Part shown: piece after piece, positions 38,761-49,256 of the stretch | Layout of the letters: each line of letters starts with the position of its first letter | How positions within the stretch are numbered: the first letter of the stretch is position 1 | Assembly (NCBI RefSeq): GCF_030816965.1 | Contig: NZ_JAUSYQ010000002.1 | Coordinates: 10,282,001 to 10,346,000, forward strand | Reading direction: 5' to 3' | DNA from: Streptomyces canus | Lineage (GTDB): Bacteria > Actinomycetota > Actinomycetes > Streptomycetales > Streptomycetaceae | Length of the DNA: 64,000 nucleotides | The notes under the pieces: model-generated | Database searches by the model: none | Told to the model about the DNA's origin: nothing | The model's input: only the letters and a program-made list of their open reading frames with translations | Translations under genes and position numbers: made by a program

Positions 38761-41688
38761 ATGCCGCTGCTCGAACCGAAGCCGGGGAAGCTGCGCCCGC
38801 ACCCGGCGCAGGGCCCGGCCGTCGACCGGGTCGCCGACGACCGGGCATCGGGTACTCCGGACGGTCTGCGGAACGCCCTCGCCCTGGAAGTGGGCCCCGA
38901 CAAGGTCCTGCACAAGATATCCGACCTGGTGCGCTACGCCTCCGACGCCAGCCCGTACCGTCTGGTGCCGCGCGTCGTCGTCATCGCCGAGGACGTCTAC
39001 GACGTCTCCGCGGTGCTGCGGCACGCTCGCGAGCACGGCCGGCACGTCGTCTTCCGCGCGGCCGGCACCTCCCTCAACGGCCAGGCCCAGGGCGACGACA
39101 TCCTCGTCGACGTGCGCCGTCACTGGACGGGGGTGCAGGTGCTGGACGACGGCACCCGGGCACGGATCAGGCCCGGCACGACCATCGGCCGCGCCAACAT
39201 CACGCTCTCCCGGCACGGGCGGCTGATGGGCCCCGACCCGGCCAGCTCCAGCGCCGCCTGCGTCGGTGGTGTCGTCGCCAACAACGCCTCCGGCATGACC
39301 GCCGGCACCATCCGCAACTCCTACCGGCTTCTGTCCTCCCTGACCGTGGTGCTGCCCTCCGGAACGGTCGTCGACACCGGGGCGCCGGACGCCGACGCGC
39401 GGTTCCGGGAGGCCGAGCCGCGGCTGCACGCGGCCCTGCTGTCGCTCAAGGAGGAGATCGAGCACGACGGCGAGCTGGTCGCGCGCATCCGCGCCAAGTA
39501 CGAACTGAAGAACACCAACGGCTACCGGCTGGACGCCTTCCTGGACGGCACCACCGGCGTGGAGATCCTGCGCGGGCTCATGGTCGGTTCCCAGGGCACG
39601 CTCGGTTTCATCGCCGAGACGGTCTTCGACACCGTCCCCCTGGACCGCAGGACCTGGACGGCGCTGCTGTTCTTCCCCGACCTGCCCGCCGCCGCGGCGG
39701 CCGTGCCACTGTTCAACCACGCCGGTGCCCGCGCCGTGGAGCTGATGGACGGCAGCACCCTGCGCGCCTGTGCCGCGGTGGACGGGGTACCGGCTGACTG
39801 GCGGGAGGTGCCGCAGGAAAACACCGCGCTGCTCGTCGAGTTCCGGGCCGCGACCGAAGAGGAGCACTTCGCCCACCGCGAAGCCGCCGCGCGGGTCGTC
39901 GAGGGACTGGAACTGGTGACGCCCGTGCCGTCGGTGACGAACGCCTTCGTCGCCGACCCCGCCACGGCGCACGCCTACTGGCACGCCCGCGAGGCGTTCA
40001 TGACGGCCGTCGGCAAGGCCCGCCCCACCGGCACCACCCTGATCACCGAGGACTTCGCGGTCCCGCCCTCCCACCTGGCCGAGGCGTGCCAGGCGCTGCT
40101 GGAGCTGCAGCGGCGCCACGGCTACGACGCCGCGGTGGCCGGCCACGCCGCCCACGGCAACCTGCACTTCCTGCTCGCCCTCGACGCCGCCCGCCCCGAC
40201 GACGTCGAGCGGTACGCCGCGTTCATGGACGAGTTCTGCGCCATGGTGACCGACCGGTTCGACGGCTCGCTCAAGGCCGAACACGCCACCGGCCGCAACA
40301 TGGCTCCCTTCCTGGAGGCCGAGTGGGGCTCCGTCGCCACCGACGTGATGTGGCGGATCAAGGAGGCGTTCGACCCGGACGGCGTGCTCGCCCCGGGCGT
40401 GGTGCTGGACCGCGACCCCCGGGCCCATCTGAAGCACCTCAAGACGATCCCCACCATCGAGGCGATCGCCGACCCCTGCATCGAGTGCGGCTTCTGCGAA
40501 CCTGTCTGCCCCAGCCGCGACCTGACCACCACACCCCGGCAACGCATCGTGCTGCGCCGCGAGATGCTGCGCCAGCCCGCCGACTCACCCGTCACCGACA
40601 ACCTGCTCGACTCCTACGGCTACGACGCCGTCGACACCTGTGCCGGGGACTCCACCTGCAAGATCGCCTGCCCGGTCGGGATCGACACCGGTGCCATGAT
40701 GAAGGGGTTCCGCCACCGGCGGCACGGCGGACAGGCCGAGCGGAACGCCGAGCGGGTCGCCCGGCACTTCGCCGCGGTGGAGAAGTCGGTGCGCGCCACT
40801 CTGGGCATCGCCGAGCACGTCGACGACGGCCTGCTGAACCGCGCCACCCGGCTCGCCCGCAAGGCGGTCACCCCCGACCTGGTGCCCGAGTGGATCAGCG
40901 CGATCCCCGGCCCCGCCTCCTCGCGCCTGCCCGCGACCGACCGCCGGGGCGCCGCCGCCGTCTACTTCGTGGCCTGCGTCAACCGGATCTTCGCCGGCCC
41001 CGAGGGCGGGGAGAAACTCTCCCTGCCGGAGGCCGTGGTCAAGCTCTCCGAGCGGGCCGGCCGCCCCGTCTGGGTGCCCTCCGACCTGACCGGATCCTGC
41101 TGCGCCACCATCTGGCATTCCAAGGGCTACGACGACGGCAACAGGTTGATGGCCAACCGGACGGTGGAACGGGCCTGGGAGTGGACGGAGGGCGGCCGGC
41201 TCCCCCTGGTCGTCGACGCCTCCTCCTGCACCCTCGGCATCGGACACGAGATCATCCCGTACCTGACACCGGAGAACAGACACCGGCACGAACGGCTCGA
41301 CGTCGTCGACTCACTGGTGTGGGCCGCCCGTGACCTTCTGCCCGGCCTCACCGCCCACCGCAAGGTCGACAGCGCGGTCATCCATCCCACCTGCTCGATG
41401 CGGCATCTGGGAGACGTGGGACAACTCGACGAACTGGCCCGGTTCGTGGCCCGCGAGGTGACGGTGCCGGTCTACGCGGAGTGCTGCGGCTTCGCCGGGG
41501 ACCGAGGCATGCTTCACAAGGAGCTGGCCGAGTCCGCCGCCTACCTCGAGGCCGACGAGGTCGTCGCGGGCGACTACGACGCCTACCTCTCGGCGAACCG
41601 CACCTGCGAGATCGGCATGGAACACGTCACCGGCCGCCCCTACCAGTCGGTCCTGCTGCTCCTCGAACGGGTCACCAGGCCCGCCTGA
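38761..41688 (+). CDS. FAD- and Fe-S-binding oxidoreductase, D-lactate dehydrogenase-like
   Basis: A 975-residue fusion enzyme. Domains in order: FAD_binding_4 (about 65-215; VFRAAGTSLNGQAQGDDILV, SSAACVGGVVANNASGMTAG), FAD-oxidase C domain (about 230-530; KAEHATGRNMAPFLEAEWG), a dicluster Fe-S module (CIECGFCEPVCP at 573, CAGDSTCKIACPVG at 627) and two CCG cysteine-rich domains (SCCATIWHSKG at about 780, CSMRHLGDVG with ECCGFAGDRG near 880-910). This layout is the long D-lactate/2-hydroxyacid dehydrogenase that passes electrons to quinone. ATG at 38761 has GAAAGGA upstream. It is followed at 18 bases by the FAH gene, so they are likely co-transcribed. Confidence 0.9.
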   Translation: MPLLEPKPGKLRPHPAQGPAVDRVADDRASGTPDGLRNALALEVGPDKVLHKISDLVRYASDASPYRLVPRVVVIAEDVYDVSAVLRHAREHGRHVVFRAAGTSLNGQAQGDDILVDVRRHWTGVQVLDDGTRARIRPGTTIGRANITLSRHGRLMGPDPASSSAACVGGVVANNASGMTAGTIRNSYRLLSSLTVVLPSGTVVDTGAPDADARFREAEPRLHAALLSLKEEIEHDGELVARIRAKYELKNTNGYRLDAFLDGTTGVEILRGLMVGSQGTLGFIAETVFDTVPLDRRTWTALLFFPDLPAAAAAVPLFNHAGARAVELMDGSTLRACAAVDGVPADWREVPQENTALLVEFRAATEEEHFAHREAAARVVEGLELVTPVPSVTNAFVADPATAHAYWHAREAFMTAVGKARPTGTTLITEDFAVPPSHLAEACQALLELQRRHGYDAAVAGHAAHGNLHFLLALDAARPDDVERYAAFMDEFCAMVTDRFDGSLKAEHATGRNMAPFLEAEWGSVATDVMWRIKEAFDPDGVLAPGVVLDRDPRAHLKHLKTIPTIEAIADPCIECGFCEPVCPSRDLTTTPRQRIVLRREMLRQPADSPVTDNLLDSYGYDAVDTCAGDSTCKIACPVGIDTGAMMKGFRHRRHGGQAERNAERVARHFAAVEKSVRATLGIAEHVDDGLLNRATRLARKAVTPDLVPEWISAIPGPASSRLPATDRRGAAAVYFVACVNRIFAGPEGGEKLSLPEAVVKLSERAGRPVWVPSDLTGSCCATIWHSKGYDDGNRLMANRTVERAWEWTEGGRLPLVVDASSCTLGIGHEIIPYLTPENRHRHERLDVVDSLVWAARDLLPGLTAHRKVDSAVIHPTCSMRHLGDVGQLDELARFVAREVTVPVYAECCGFAGDRGMLHKELAESAAYLEADEVVAGDYDAYLSANRTCEIGMEHVTGRPYQSVLLLLERVTRPA

Positions 41689-41705
41689 CCTGCCCAAGGA
41701 ACATC

Positions 41706-42551
41706 ATGCGCATCGCCAACCTGTCCGGACGGCTGGTCCTGGTCGTCGACGACCGGGCCGTGGACGTCCACGAAGCCAGCGGCCACCGCTTCCCGCCCGA
41801 CCCGCAAGCGATCTACGACCGGTGGACCGACTTCCGCGCCTGGGCGGCCGACGCCGAGCTCGGTCCGGGCCGGCCCTTCGACCCGGTCGACCTCGGTGCT
41901 CCCGCGCCGGCCCCCCGCCAGCTCCTCGCCATCGGGCTCAACTACCGGGACCACGCCGACGAGGCCGGGTTCGGCACGCCCGAGGGCATGCCCCCGGTGT
42001 TCACCAAGTTCGCCAGCAGCATCACCGGGCCGGTGACCGATGTGAAGCTGCCCGTGGGCGGCCGCACCGACTGGGAGGTGGAACTGGTCGCCGTCATCGG
42101 CCGCCCGGCCCACCAGGTCCAGGAGAAGGAGGGCTGGTACCACGTGGCTGGCCTGACCGTCGGCCAGGACCTGTCGGAGCGGGTGCTCCAGATGAGCGGC
42201 CCGGCCCCCCAGTTCGGGCTCGCCAAGTCCTACCCCGGCTTCTCCCCCATGGGTCCCGTCCTGGTCACCCCCGACGAGTTCGACAACCCCGACGCCCTCG
42301 AACTGACCTGCACCGTCAACGGGGAGCAGGTGCAGCACGGCTTCACCCGGCAGCTCACCTTCTCCGTACCGGCGCTGGTCTCGAAGCTGTCCCAGGTGCT
42401 GCCGCTCATGCCAGGCGACGTCATCTACACCGGTACGCCCTCGGGAGTCGGCCTCGGCCGCACACCCCAGCGCTGGCTGCGCCCCGGTGACGAACTGGTC
42501 AGCTCGATCCGGGGCATCGGCGAGCTCCGGCAGCGGCTGCTGTCCGCATGA
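41706..42551 (+). CDS. Fumarylacetoacetate-hydrolase-family enzyme
   Basis: A 281-residue FAH-superfamily enzyme. Signature parts are LLAIGLNYRDHADEAGFGTP, PPVFTKFASSITGP, the metal-ligand acids in GGRTDWEVELVAVIGRP, VGQDLSERVLQMSGPAPQFG and the C-terminal MPGDVIYTGTPSGVGLGR. The family cleaves C-C or hydrates/decarboxylates acylpyruvates (fumarylpyruvate hydrolase, 2-keto-pentenoate hydratase and similar). The N-terminus (MRIANLSGRLVLVVDDRAVD) is the small accessory domain. ATG at 41706 follows AAGGA. It overlaps the MFS gene by four bases (ATGA) and lies 18 bases after the FAD/Fe-S gene. Its product would be an acid the oxidoreductase could use, but that order is guesswork. Confidence 0.9.
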   Translation: MRIANLSGRLVLVVDDRAVDVHEASGHRFPPDPQAIYDRWTDFRAWAADAELGPGRPFDPVDLGAPAPAPRQLLAIGLNYRDHADEAGFGTPEGMPPVFTKFASSITGPVTDVKLPVGGRTDWEVELVAVIGRPAHQVQEKEGWYHVAGLTVGQDLSERVLQMSGPAPQFGLAKSYPGFSPMGPVLVTPDEFDNPDALELTCTVNGEQVQHGFTRQLTFSVPALVSKLSQVLPLMPGDVIYTGTPSGVGLGRTPQRWLRPGDELVSSIRGIGELRQRLLSA

Positions 42552-43242
42552 GGTCCGCGGCGATGGACGGGACGACCGGTCCGGACCGGGGGCGGGCTGC
42601 GCCCGGTGAGGCGGCGGCGCCTGCCGCCGCGGGCGTACCGGGCCGGCTGATCGTGCTGCCGGCCGTGGCCTGCGGCATGACGGTCGCCAACCTCTCCTAC
42701 GCGCAGCCCCTGCTGTCCTCCCTGAGCCGGGTCTTCGGCATCGGCACGGCCACCGCCGGCATGCTGGTCACCCTCACCCAGGCCGGCTACGTCATCGGCA
42801 TGCTCTTCCTGGTGCCGCTCGGTGACCGGCTGGAGAAGCGGCGCCTGGTCACGGCGCTGCTGTCGGTCACGACCGTCGCGCTCGCGGTGGCCGGCCTCGC
42901 CCCCGGCTTCCCGGTGCTGCTCGCCGCCGCTCTCGTGCCCTACGCGGCGAGCCTCGCCCTCGACGAGACCCGGGGACCGGTCGTGGACCGGGTGATGAGC
43001 GGACTGCTCACCGGCATCCTCCTCTCCCGTACGGTGAGCGGCCTCGTCTCGGACACGGCCGACTGGCGGGCCGTCTTCCTCGGCTCGGCCGTCCTCATGG
43101 CCGTCCTCGCGGTCAGCCTGCGCGCGGCCCTGCCCGAGCAGGCACCGACGGAGCCGTACTGGGCGCCGCCGTCCCGCTGCTCACCCTGGCCTACTGGTCC
43201 ACCGAGCGGCGTGCCCGTCCGGGCACCCCCGTTCCCGTCTGA
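42548..43242 (+). pseudogene. MFS transporter with internal deletion
   Basis: The first 205 residues are the N-terminal part of a 12-TM MFS permease: PAVACGMTVANLSYAQPLLS, motif A in GMLFLVPLGDRLEKRRLV, and further TMs to VFLGSAVLMAVLAVSLRAAL. After LPEQAPTE the frame is lost, and the other frame gives GAAVPLLTLAYWSTERRARP and the true C-terminus GTPVPV stop at 43240-43242. So most of the second half has been deleted and the ends rejoined out of frame. Its ATG overlaps the FAH stop (ATGA), showing it once was the next gene of the operon, probably for uptake of the same substrate or export of a product. Confidence 0.75.
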
Positions 43243-43298
43243 CCGCCACTGCGGAACAGACCCCCGCAGAACACCACCGCCACCACAGGAGGCAGAAC

Positions 43299-43877
43299 AT
43301 GACCATCAGCACCGCGAGCGCACACGGCAGCCAGCCGCTCCTGCACCAGAAAGGCGAGGTGATCCAGGAGTTCGGCACGGTCCGGCAGTACCCGCTCGGC
43401 CTCTCCCACGACGCCCGCATGTACTCCTGCCAGCGACTGAACAAGGCGCTGGCGGACACGCAGATGCTCTACAGCCTCTACAAGAAGAGTCACTGGCTGA
43501 TGCGCGGCGCGACCTTCTACCAGCTCCACCTTCTGCTCGACAAGCACGCCGGCGAACAGCTCGAACTCGTCGACACCATCGCCGAGCGGGTGCAGACGCT
43601 GGGCGGCGTGGCGGTGGGCGATCCTCGGCACGTCGCCGAGCTCACCTCGGTCCCGCGGCCGCCCGACGGCGTCGAGGAGGTCCCGGCGATGATCTCGCGC
43701 CTGCTGGAGGCGCACGAGACGATCCTCGTCGAGGCGCACGACGCGGCCGCCCGCACCGTCGAACTGGGTGACGACGGCACCAACGACCTGCTGGTCTCCC
43801 AGATCATCCGGACCGGGGAACTCCAGGCCTGGTTCCTGGCCGAGCACCTGGTCGACACCCCCCTCGTGCGCGCCTGA
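43299..43877 (+). CDS. dps: Dps-family DNA-protecting ferritin-like protein
   Basis: A 192-residue Dps/ferritin-like protein. The core helix reads LADTQMLYSLYKKSHWLMRG, with ATFYQLHLLLDKHAGEQLEL carrying the His/Asp/Glu ligands of the ferroxidase site shared by dimer neighbours (His in KSHW and QLHLLLD). LIRTGELQAWFLAEHL-type closing residues (QIIRTGELQAWFLAEHL) form the last helix. Dodecamers oxidise and store iron with peroxide and protect DNA. Streptomyces have several Dps; N-terminal tail MTISTASAHGSQPLLHQKG may matter for assembly. AGGAGG lies just before the ATG. A strong hairpin follows at 43879-43906, closing the unit. Confidence 0.9.
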   Translation: MTISTASAHGSQPLLHQKGEVIQEFGTVRQYPLGLSHDARMYSCQRLNKALADTQMLYSLYKKSHWLMRGATFYQLHLLLDKHAGEQLELVDTIAERVQTLGGVAVGDPRHVAELTSVPRPPDGVEEVPAMISRLLEAHETILVEAHDAAARTVELGDDGTNDLLVSQIIRTGELQAWFLAEHLVDTPLVRA

Positions 43878-43878
43878 C

Positions 43879-43906
43879 CCCTGCCACGCCGGCCGGCGTG
43901 GCAGGG
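43879..43906. terminator. Perfect 28-bp palindrome, terminator for dps
   Basis: CCCTGCCACGCCGG (43879-43892) and its exact inverse complement (43893-43906) abut; folded RNA would have a 12-bp stem with a four-base loop. It begins two bases after the dps stop codon. Confidence 0.8.
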
Positions 43907-43944
43907 CGGCGCCTGTCGCATGCTGGGAAGGAGAACACCGCGCC

Positions 43945-46547
43945 GTGCCCCCGTTTCCGGAAGCCAGTGTGAACCGGTTCGCGAGGCGGGCGCCGTCGGA
44001 CGGCACGCAGGGCGAGTCCCTTCCGCTGCGCGGCAGGGAGGCCGAACTGGCGGCTCTCGGCGCCCGGCTCGGCGCCCTGGCACACGGCCGTGGCGGCGTT
44101 GTGTGCGTCGACGGCGCGCCGGGCGCCGGAAAGACCCGGCTGCTGGCCGAGGCGTACATCTCGGCCAGCAGGGCGCGGCGTGCGGGCACTGCGTGCGGGC
44201 GCGGACCCGGACGAGCACTTCGTGCCGCTCGGCCCCCTGCTGGGCCACCTGTCGTCCGGCGCCGGCCCGTTGCTCGGCGAAACGCCCGTCCACGTGTCAG
44301 GGTCGCGCCCGGCTAGGTGCTCCTGCAGGAGTTGCAGGAACGGCTGGAGCGGACGGCACTGCAGACGCCGCTGCTCCTCGTCCTCAACGACGTCCAGTGG
44401 TGCGACGGCCTGATGCTGCTGGCCCTGCGTGCGCACCCTGTCGACACGGCTGTGGTCCCAGTCGATCCTGTGGGTGGTTGCGGCGGTACGGACGACACCC
44501 TCGACCGGCTGCGGCGGGCGGGCGCATACGAGCTGAGCCTCGGCCCGCTCGCGCCCGCGGCGGTCGACGGGTCACCGAGGACATCCTGGGAGCGGCCCCC
44601 GGCCCTGACGTCCTCGACCTCGTCCGCCGCACCGGGGGCCTGCCCCTGCTCCTGGTCGAACTGCTGGGCGGACTGCGGGACGAGGGCGCGGTCACCCTCA
44701 GGGACGGCCCTGCCCGGCTCACCGGGTCCGCCCTTCCGGCCCGTCTTCAGGCAGGTGCCGTAGCCCGCCTCGACACCTTCTCCGCGCCGGCCCGCGAGTC
44801 CGCGCCGCCGCGGCCGTGGGCCGGCCGATCACCGTGGACCTGCGCTGTGCCGCAGACCCGCCCGCCCTGGTCACGGCGGGCGTGAAGCCCTCGACGTGGC
44901 CCTGCTCGTCGAACGCGACAGCCGACTCTGCTTCCGCCACGATCTCACCGCGAGGCCGGCCTGCCGCTCTTCGCACGTCGCACCTGCGCCGCCGCGCCGT
45001 CAACGTGCTGGACAGAGCCGAGACCGGAGACCGGCCGGCCGTCGAACGGCTCCGGGACGCGACGGCGGACCTCGCGGCCACCCCCCGCCTCGGCGGCCGA
45101 ACTCAGCGAACGGGCCTTGTGCCTCACGGCCCAGAACGCCAGGGAACGGCCCTCGATCGCCGTGGAGACGATGGCGCTGTTGTGGCGGACCGGACAGGGG
45201 CGCGCGCCCGCTCCCTGGACGACTCGATGCCCGCCGGCAGCATGCGGGCGGCGGAAGAGGCCCGTGCAAGGCTCACCCTCGCCCGGCTGGCCGGCCGCTA
45301 CGACCTGGCGGAAGCGGTCCGCCAGGCGCGGGCCGGCGCGGAACTCCCCGGCATACCGGCGGTACTGATGGCGCACCTGAGCCCAGCCTCTCCGCGGTGG
45401 GCGACCTGGAGGAGACCGCCCGGGCCGCCGTGGTGGCGCTGCGGGCGGCGCGCGAGGCGGGAGATACGGCGGCCGAGGCCATCTCGACGGCGGTGGACTC
45501 GCTCGTACGGTTCTACCGATGGGCCGCCCTGTGGGTCCGCGAAGGCGCTGCGGCTGTCCGAGACCGGGGTGCGGGAGGCCCGGCGGCACGGTCAGGCCGC
45601 GGCCATGTTCCTCCGGCTGACGAACCGGTCGCGTGTGCTGTTCGACGCGGGCCGGCTGGCGGACGACCTGGGCATCACCGCCTTCGCCGACGCCATGCTG
45701 CTGCACACGCTGGTGCGGGTGGCCGTCCACTGCGACGAACGTGACGCCGTGCGCGAGGACGCGCTGCGGGTACGACCCATGCTGATGGACGAGACACCGC
45801 TCGTCCGCAACGTCGGTGCCTGGATATCGGCGCTGGTGACGGAGTACGAAGGCAGGTCCAGGCAAGCCATGCGGGCGCTCGACGAGCCCCTGGGCCCGCA
45901 GGCCGGCAAGCGGCTCGCGCTCGCCAGTCCGGACGACCCCGCGGACGCCGCGGTCCTGGTCCGCACGGCGCTGCGGGTCGGAGAGCACGAGCGCGCCGCG
46001 GCAGCGGTCGCCCACGCGGAACTCGGGGCCGCGCGCAACCCGGCCATCAGGGTCCTTGCGGCGGCCGCCCGCCTACGCCCGCGGACTGCTGGACAACGAT
46101 CTCGGCCACCTGCTGCGGGCGGTCCGTCTCTACGAAGACTGCCCGCGGAGCCTGGCCTGTGCCTCGGCCCTGGAGGGCGCCGGGCGGAAGTCGGCGGCCA
46201 CGCGCCGCTTCGCCGCTGTTCCCCACCTGGACGCCGCGCTCGCCCTCTGCACCGAGGCCGACGCCGAACGGGACCTAGCGCGCGCCCGCCGCAGGCTCCA
46301 CGCGCTGGGCGTCCGCCGGCGTACGACGCCCGCGGGCAACGCGTCGGGCCGGGCCGAACTGACCCGGTCCGAGGCCGGTGTCGTACGGCTCGTCGCCGAG
46401 GCACCCGCAAACCGGCAGGTGGCGGAGCGGCTGTCCCTCTCCCCACACACGGTCAGCTCGCACCCGCGGCGCGCGTTCGCGAAACGTGACGTCATTTCGC
46501 GCGCCGACCTGACCCGGTCGGCCGCCGACGGCGAACACGGAAAGTGA
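43945..46547 (+). pseudogene. Frameshifted LAL-type LuxR regulator
   Basis: Pieces of one large ATPase-LuxR protein lie in order but in several frames. They are: start GTG 43945, PLRGREAELAALGARLGALA with P-loop GAPGAGKTRLLAEAY; EHFVPLGPLLGHLSSGAGPL; LQTPLLLVLNDVQWCD (Walker B); DVLDLVRRTGGLPLLLVELL; a helical middle; and a C-terminal HTH, ELTRSEAGVVRLVAEAPANR plus LSLSPHTVSSHPRRAF. At least five frame changes are needed, so it is dead as written. The HTH is also altered (HPRRAF where HLRRAF is expected). GGAAGGAG precedes the start. Its neighbour at 47908 is a second decayed LAL gene, suggesting relaxed selection for this class. Confidence 0.75.
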
Positions 46548-46781
46548 CCACTTCGTATCACACGGCATCGGGGCGTCCGGTCCGGGCGCTCGTGACGGAG
46601 GACGAGGCAGCGTGGTACCCGGCGCGCACATCCGAAGTATCCGGTTCTCACACACCGTAATTAGCACATTCGCGTGAGGCGCCGGGACCGGCGGACTTGG
46701 CACGGTAGCCGCAGGTACACCGGCCGAGGAGCGAAGAACGTGACGTCGGATGTCGCATCACCGGGAACGAGGAGACAACAG

Positions 46782-47849
46782 ATGGGAGCCTTCCGCACCA
46801 CCGAAGGAGTGCCCGATCACAAGAAGCCGTTCTACTGGCACGAGGCCGTCGAGGGTGCGTTCCCCACGGCCGAGGTCTCCTTCCCGGAGGGGGACTGCCG
46901 GGACACACTGCGGACGTCCCGGCTCGGCCCGGCGCGGGCCGTCACCTTGCAGGGCGCGCGGATGCGCGTGCGGTGGCCTGCCTCCTCGGTCACCTCCGGC
47001 GGCGAACAGTCCCTGGTTCTGGTCACACCGGTCGAGGGCACCGTCGTGGTGGACCAGGGCGACGGGGCGGCCCGTACCGATCCCGGCGGGATCGCGCTCT
47101 GCGACCTGGCCCGCCCGACCAGCATCGACTTCCCGGCCGGCCACCAGGTGCGCTGCCTCATCGTGCCCCGATGGCTGCTCGGTCTCACCGAGGCCGACCT
47201 GCTCCGGCTCACGGCGGCACCCATCCAGCCGGACACACCGCCGGGGTTGCTGCTGTCGCCGATGCTGGCCCAACTGGTGGCCACCGCGCCCACCTTGTCC
47301 CCGGGCACGGGGGAGGCGCTGGTGCGGCATGTCGTCGACCTCATCTCCGTCCTGGCCCTGGAGCGGCTGCAGGGGGAGGCGGACGACGTACCGGACACCG
47401 TGCGGTACCTGCTGCCGCGCATCCTGGAGCACATCGACCGCCGCCTCGACGACCCGGACCTGAGCCTGGAGTCCATCGCGCGGGCGCACGCCATTTCCGT
47501 CCGCTACCTGCACCGGATTTTCGAGTGCGCGGACACCACCGTCAGCCGGTGGGTCCAGCGCCGCCGGCTCCAGGAGTGCCGCCGGGACCTGGCCCGGCGG
47601 CAGACCGCGGGACTGACCATCTCCGCGGTGGCTCACCGGTGGGGCTTCGCCAGTGCCGCTCACTTCAGCCGCACCTTCCGGGCCATGTACGGCATGTCCC
47701 CGGCCGAATGGCGGCGCTTCGCCCTGGACGGTGTCCGCGAGACCGTGCCGGACCGCCCGGCGGAGGCCCGCGAAGCCGTGGTCGGACTGCTGTCCCGCGC
47801 CACCGGTCCCTGTCCGTCCCGCGGTGGTGCGGGCGCCGCGGCGGCCTGA
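46782..47849 (+). CDS. AraC-family regulator, AraC_binding_2 type
   Basis: A 355-residue regulator. The sensor domain includes HEAVEGAFPTAEVSFPEGDC, TPVEGTVVVDQGDGAARTDP and FPAGHQVRCLIVPRWLLGLT. The double HTH has ARAHAISVRYLHRIFECADT, RWVQRRRLQECRRDLARRQT, AVAHRWGFASAAHFSRTFRA and MYGMSPAEWRR. The C-terminal 35 residues are Ala/Gly/Arg-rich and variable. ATG at 46782 has GAGGAGA upstream. It is intact between two decayed LAL genes and may control the FAD/Fe-S operon or the hydrolases; no target is proven. Paralogue of 25464-26462 and of the decayed 52360-53044. Confidence 0.9.
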   Translation: MGAFRTTEGVPDHKKPFYWHEAVEGAFPTAEVSFPEGDCRDTLRTSRLGPARAVTLQGARMRVRWPASSVTSGGEQSLVLVTPVEGTVVVDQGDGAARTDPGGIALCDLARPTSIDFPAGHQVRCLIVPRWLLGLTEADLLRLTAAPIQPDTPPGLLLSPMLAQLVATAPTLSPGTGEALVRHVVDLISVLALERLQGEADDVPDTVRYLLPRILEHIDRRLDDPDLSLESIARAHAISVRYLHRIFECADTTVSRWVQRRRLQECRRDLARRQTAGLTISAVAHRWGFASAAHFSRTFRAMYGMSPAEWRRFALDGVRETVPDRPAEAREAVVGLLSRATGPCPSRGGAGAAAA

Positions 47850-47907
47850 GGGAGCGGACGGCACGGCGGACGGCCTCAGTCGGGTGCTGGTGAACGGGGA
47901 GGCGTCC

Positions 47908-49179
47908 GTGACAGCGGAGCGAGTGCTGTCCAGAAGCGGGCTGCGCGGTCGCGAGACGGAACCTGAGCGGCTGGGCGCGCTGGTCGCCTCGGTGGCGGAC
48001 ACCGGGGACGGGGCCACGGCCCTGATCCGGGGCGAGGCGGGTATCGGCAAGACCGCCCTGCTCGGGTATGCCGCCGAAGTGGCCGGGAAGGCCGGCTTGT
48101 CGGTCGGTCTGCGGGCTGGAGGAGGTCGTCGCGTGCCGGCACCTGGACGACTTCGCCGCCGGTGAGCGCCTGCTCCAGCGGCTGACGCTCTGCGGCACAC
48201 CGCACCGCCAGGCCATGCTGCTGTGGACCCGGGGCCGGCAGCACCTGGTGCTGGGACGGCTTGACGACGCCCTCGCGGACTTCGTCGCCATGGGGCGCCT
48301 CGAAGACGATGTCGAGGTGCCCGTCCACCAGGTGCACACCCGGGTCCTCCGGTCGCGTATCGCCCTGCTGCGCGGCGACCGGGCCGAGGCGGAACGGAAC
48401 CTCGCCACAGCCCGGGCCGGGATGGCGGCGAGACCCAGCCCGGGCATCGTGGCGGTGGTGCGCTGTCCGGAGGCGGCGCACGCCGACGCGGACGGTGACG
48501 CCGGACTCGCCGCCGACAGGGTCCGGCAGGCGCAGCGGTACGGTCCGCTCATACGTCGGCGGCTGTTACGTACCTGGATGGCCGAGGCGGTCCGGATCGC
48601 GTAGCGCGGAGCTGACCGCGAACTGGCCGACGACATCGCCGCGCAGGCCGAGGAGCACGCCGGACGCAATCCGCAGGTGCCCACCGCCGTCGGCCTGGCC
48701 GCGCAGGCGCGAGGTCTGGTGGCGGGCGACCGCGACCTGCTGCGCCGTTCCGTCGCACGGCTCACCCCCGGCCCGAGGCCGTTGGAGCTGGCCGACGCCC
48801 TCGGTGATCCGGGGGAGGCGTTGCTCGCGGCGGGGCAGCGGACGGAGGCGGTGGAGGCGCTGACCGACGCCCACGCACTTTTTGCCCGGTCGGGGGCACA
48901 CGCCGCGGCGGCGCGCGTACAGGAGTTGCTCACGAGCACGCGCACCCGTGGCCGCCGCACTGCCGGACGGCGTCTGAGAATGACTGGGAGTCGCTCACGG
49001 CCGCGGAGCGGAAGGGCGCGCGGCTGATCGCCCAGGGGCACACCAACCGGTCGGCTGCCGAGCTGCTCGTCGTCTCACCTCACACGATCAACACCCACCT
49101 GACTCCCATCTTCCGAAAGATTTCGGTCAGCTCACGTGTGCAGCTCGTCCACGCGGTGATGGCGGCGGTCGGCAACTGA
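47908..49179 (+). pseudogene. Decayed LAL-type LuxR regulator with internal deletion
   Basis: The start (GTG 47908 after GGGGAGG) encodes LSRSGLRGRETEPERLGALV and the P-loop GEAGIGKTALLGYAAE. The reading frame then jumps directly to the TPR-like region (GRQHLVLGRLDDALADFVAM, VHQVHTRVLRSRIALLRGDR), skipping the rest of the ATPase. A stop near 48601 ends that part; a new frame carries LELADALGDPGEALLAAGQR. The HTH is in the last frame: SLTAAERKGARLIAQGHTNR and LLVVSPHTINTHLTPIFRKI, ending at 49179. A large internal deletion plus frameshifts make it non-functional. Confidence 0.75.
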
Positions 49180-49256
49180 GGTGTGGTGCCTGGTACGTTC
49201 ACGCGATTCCAGCACCGCCCGAGGGGCTTGACTGGACTCACACTTCATAAGACGTC

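Noticed and set aside
38671..40542. 623-codon minus-strand frame opposite the FAD/Fe-S gene
   Set aside because: Antisense shadow; no family features.
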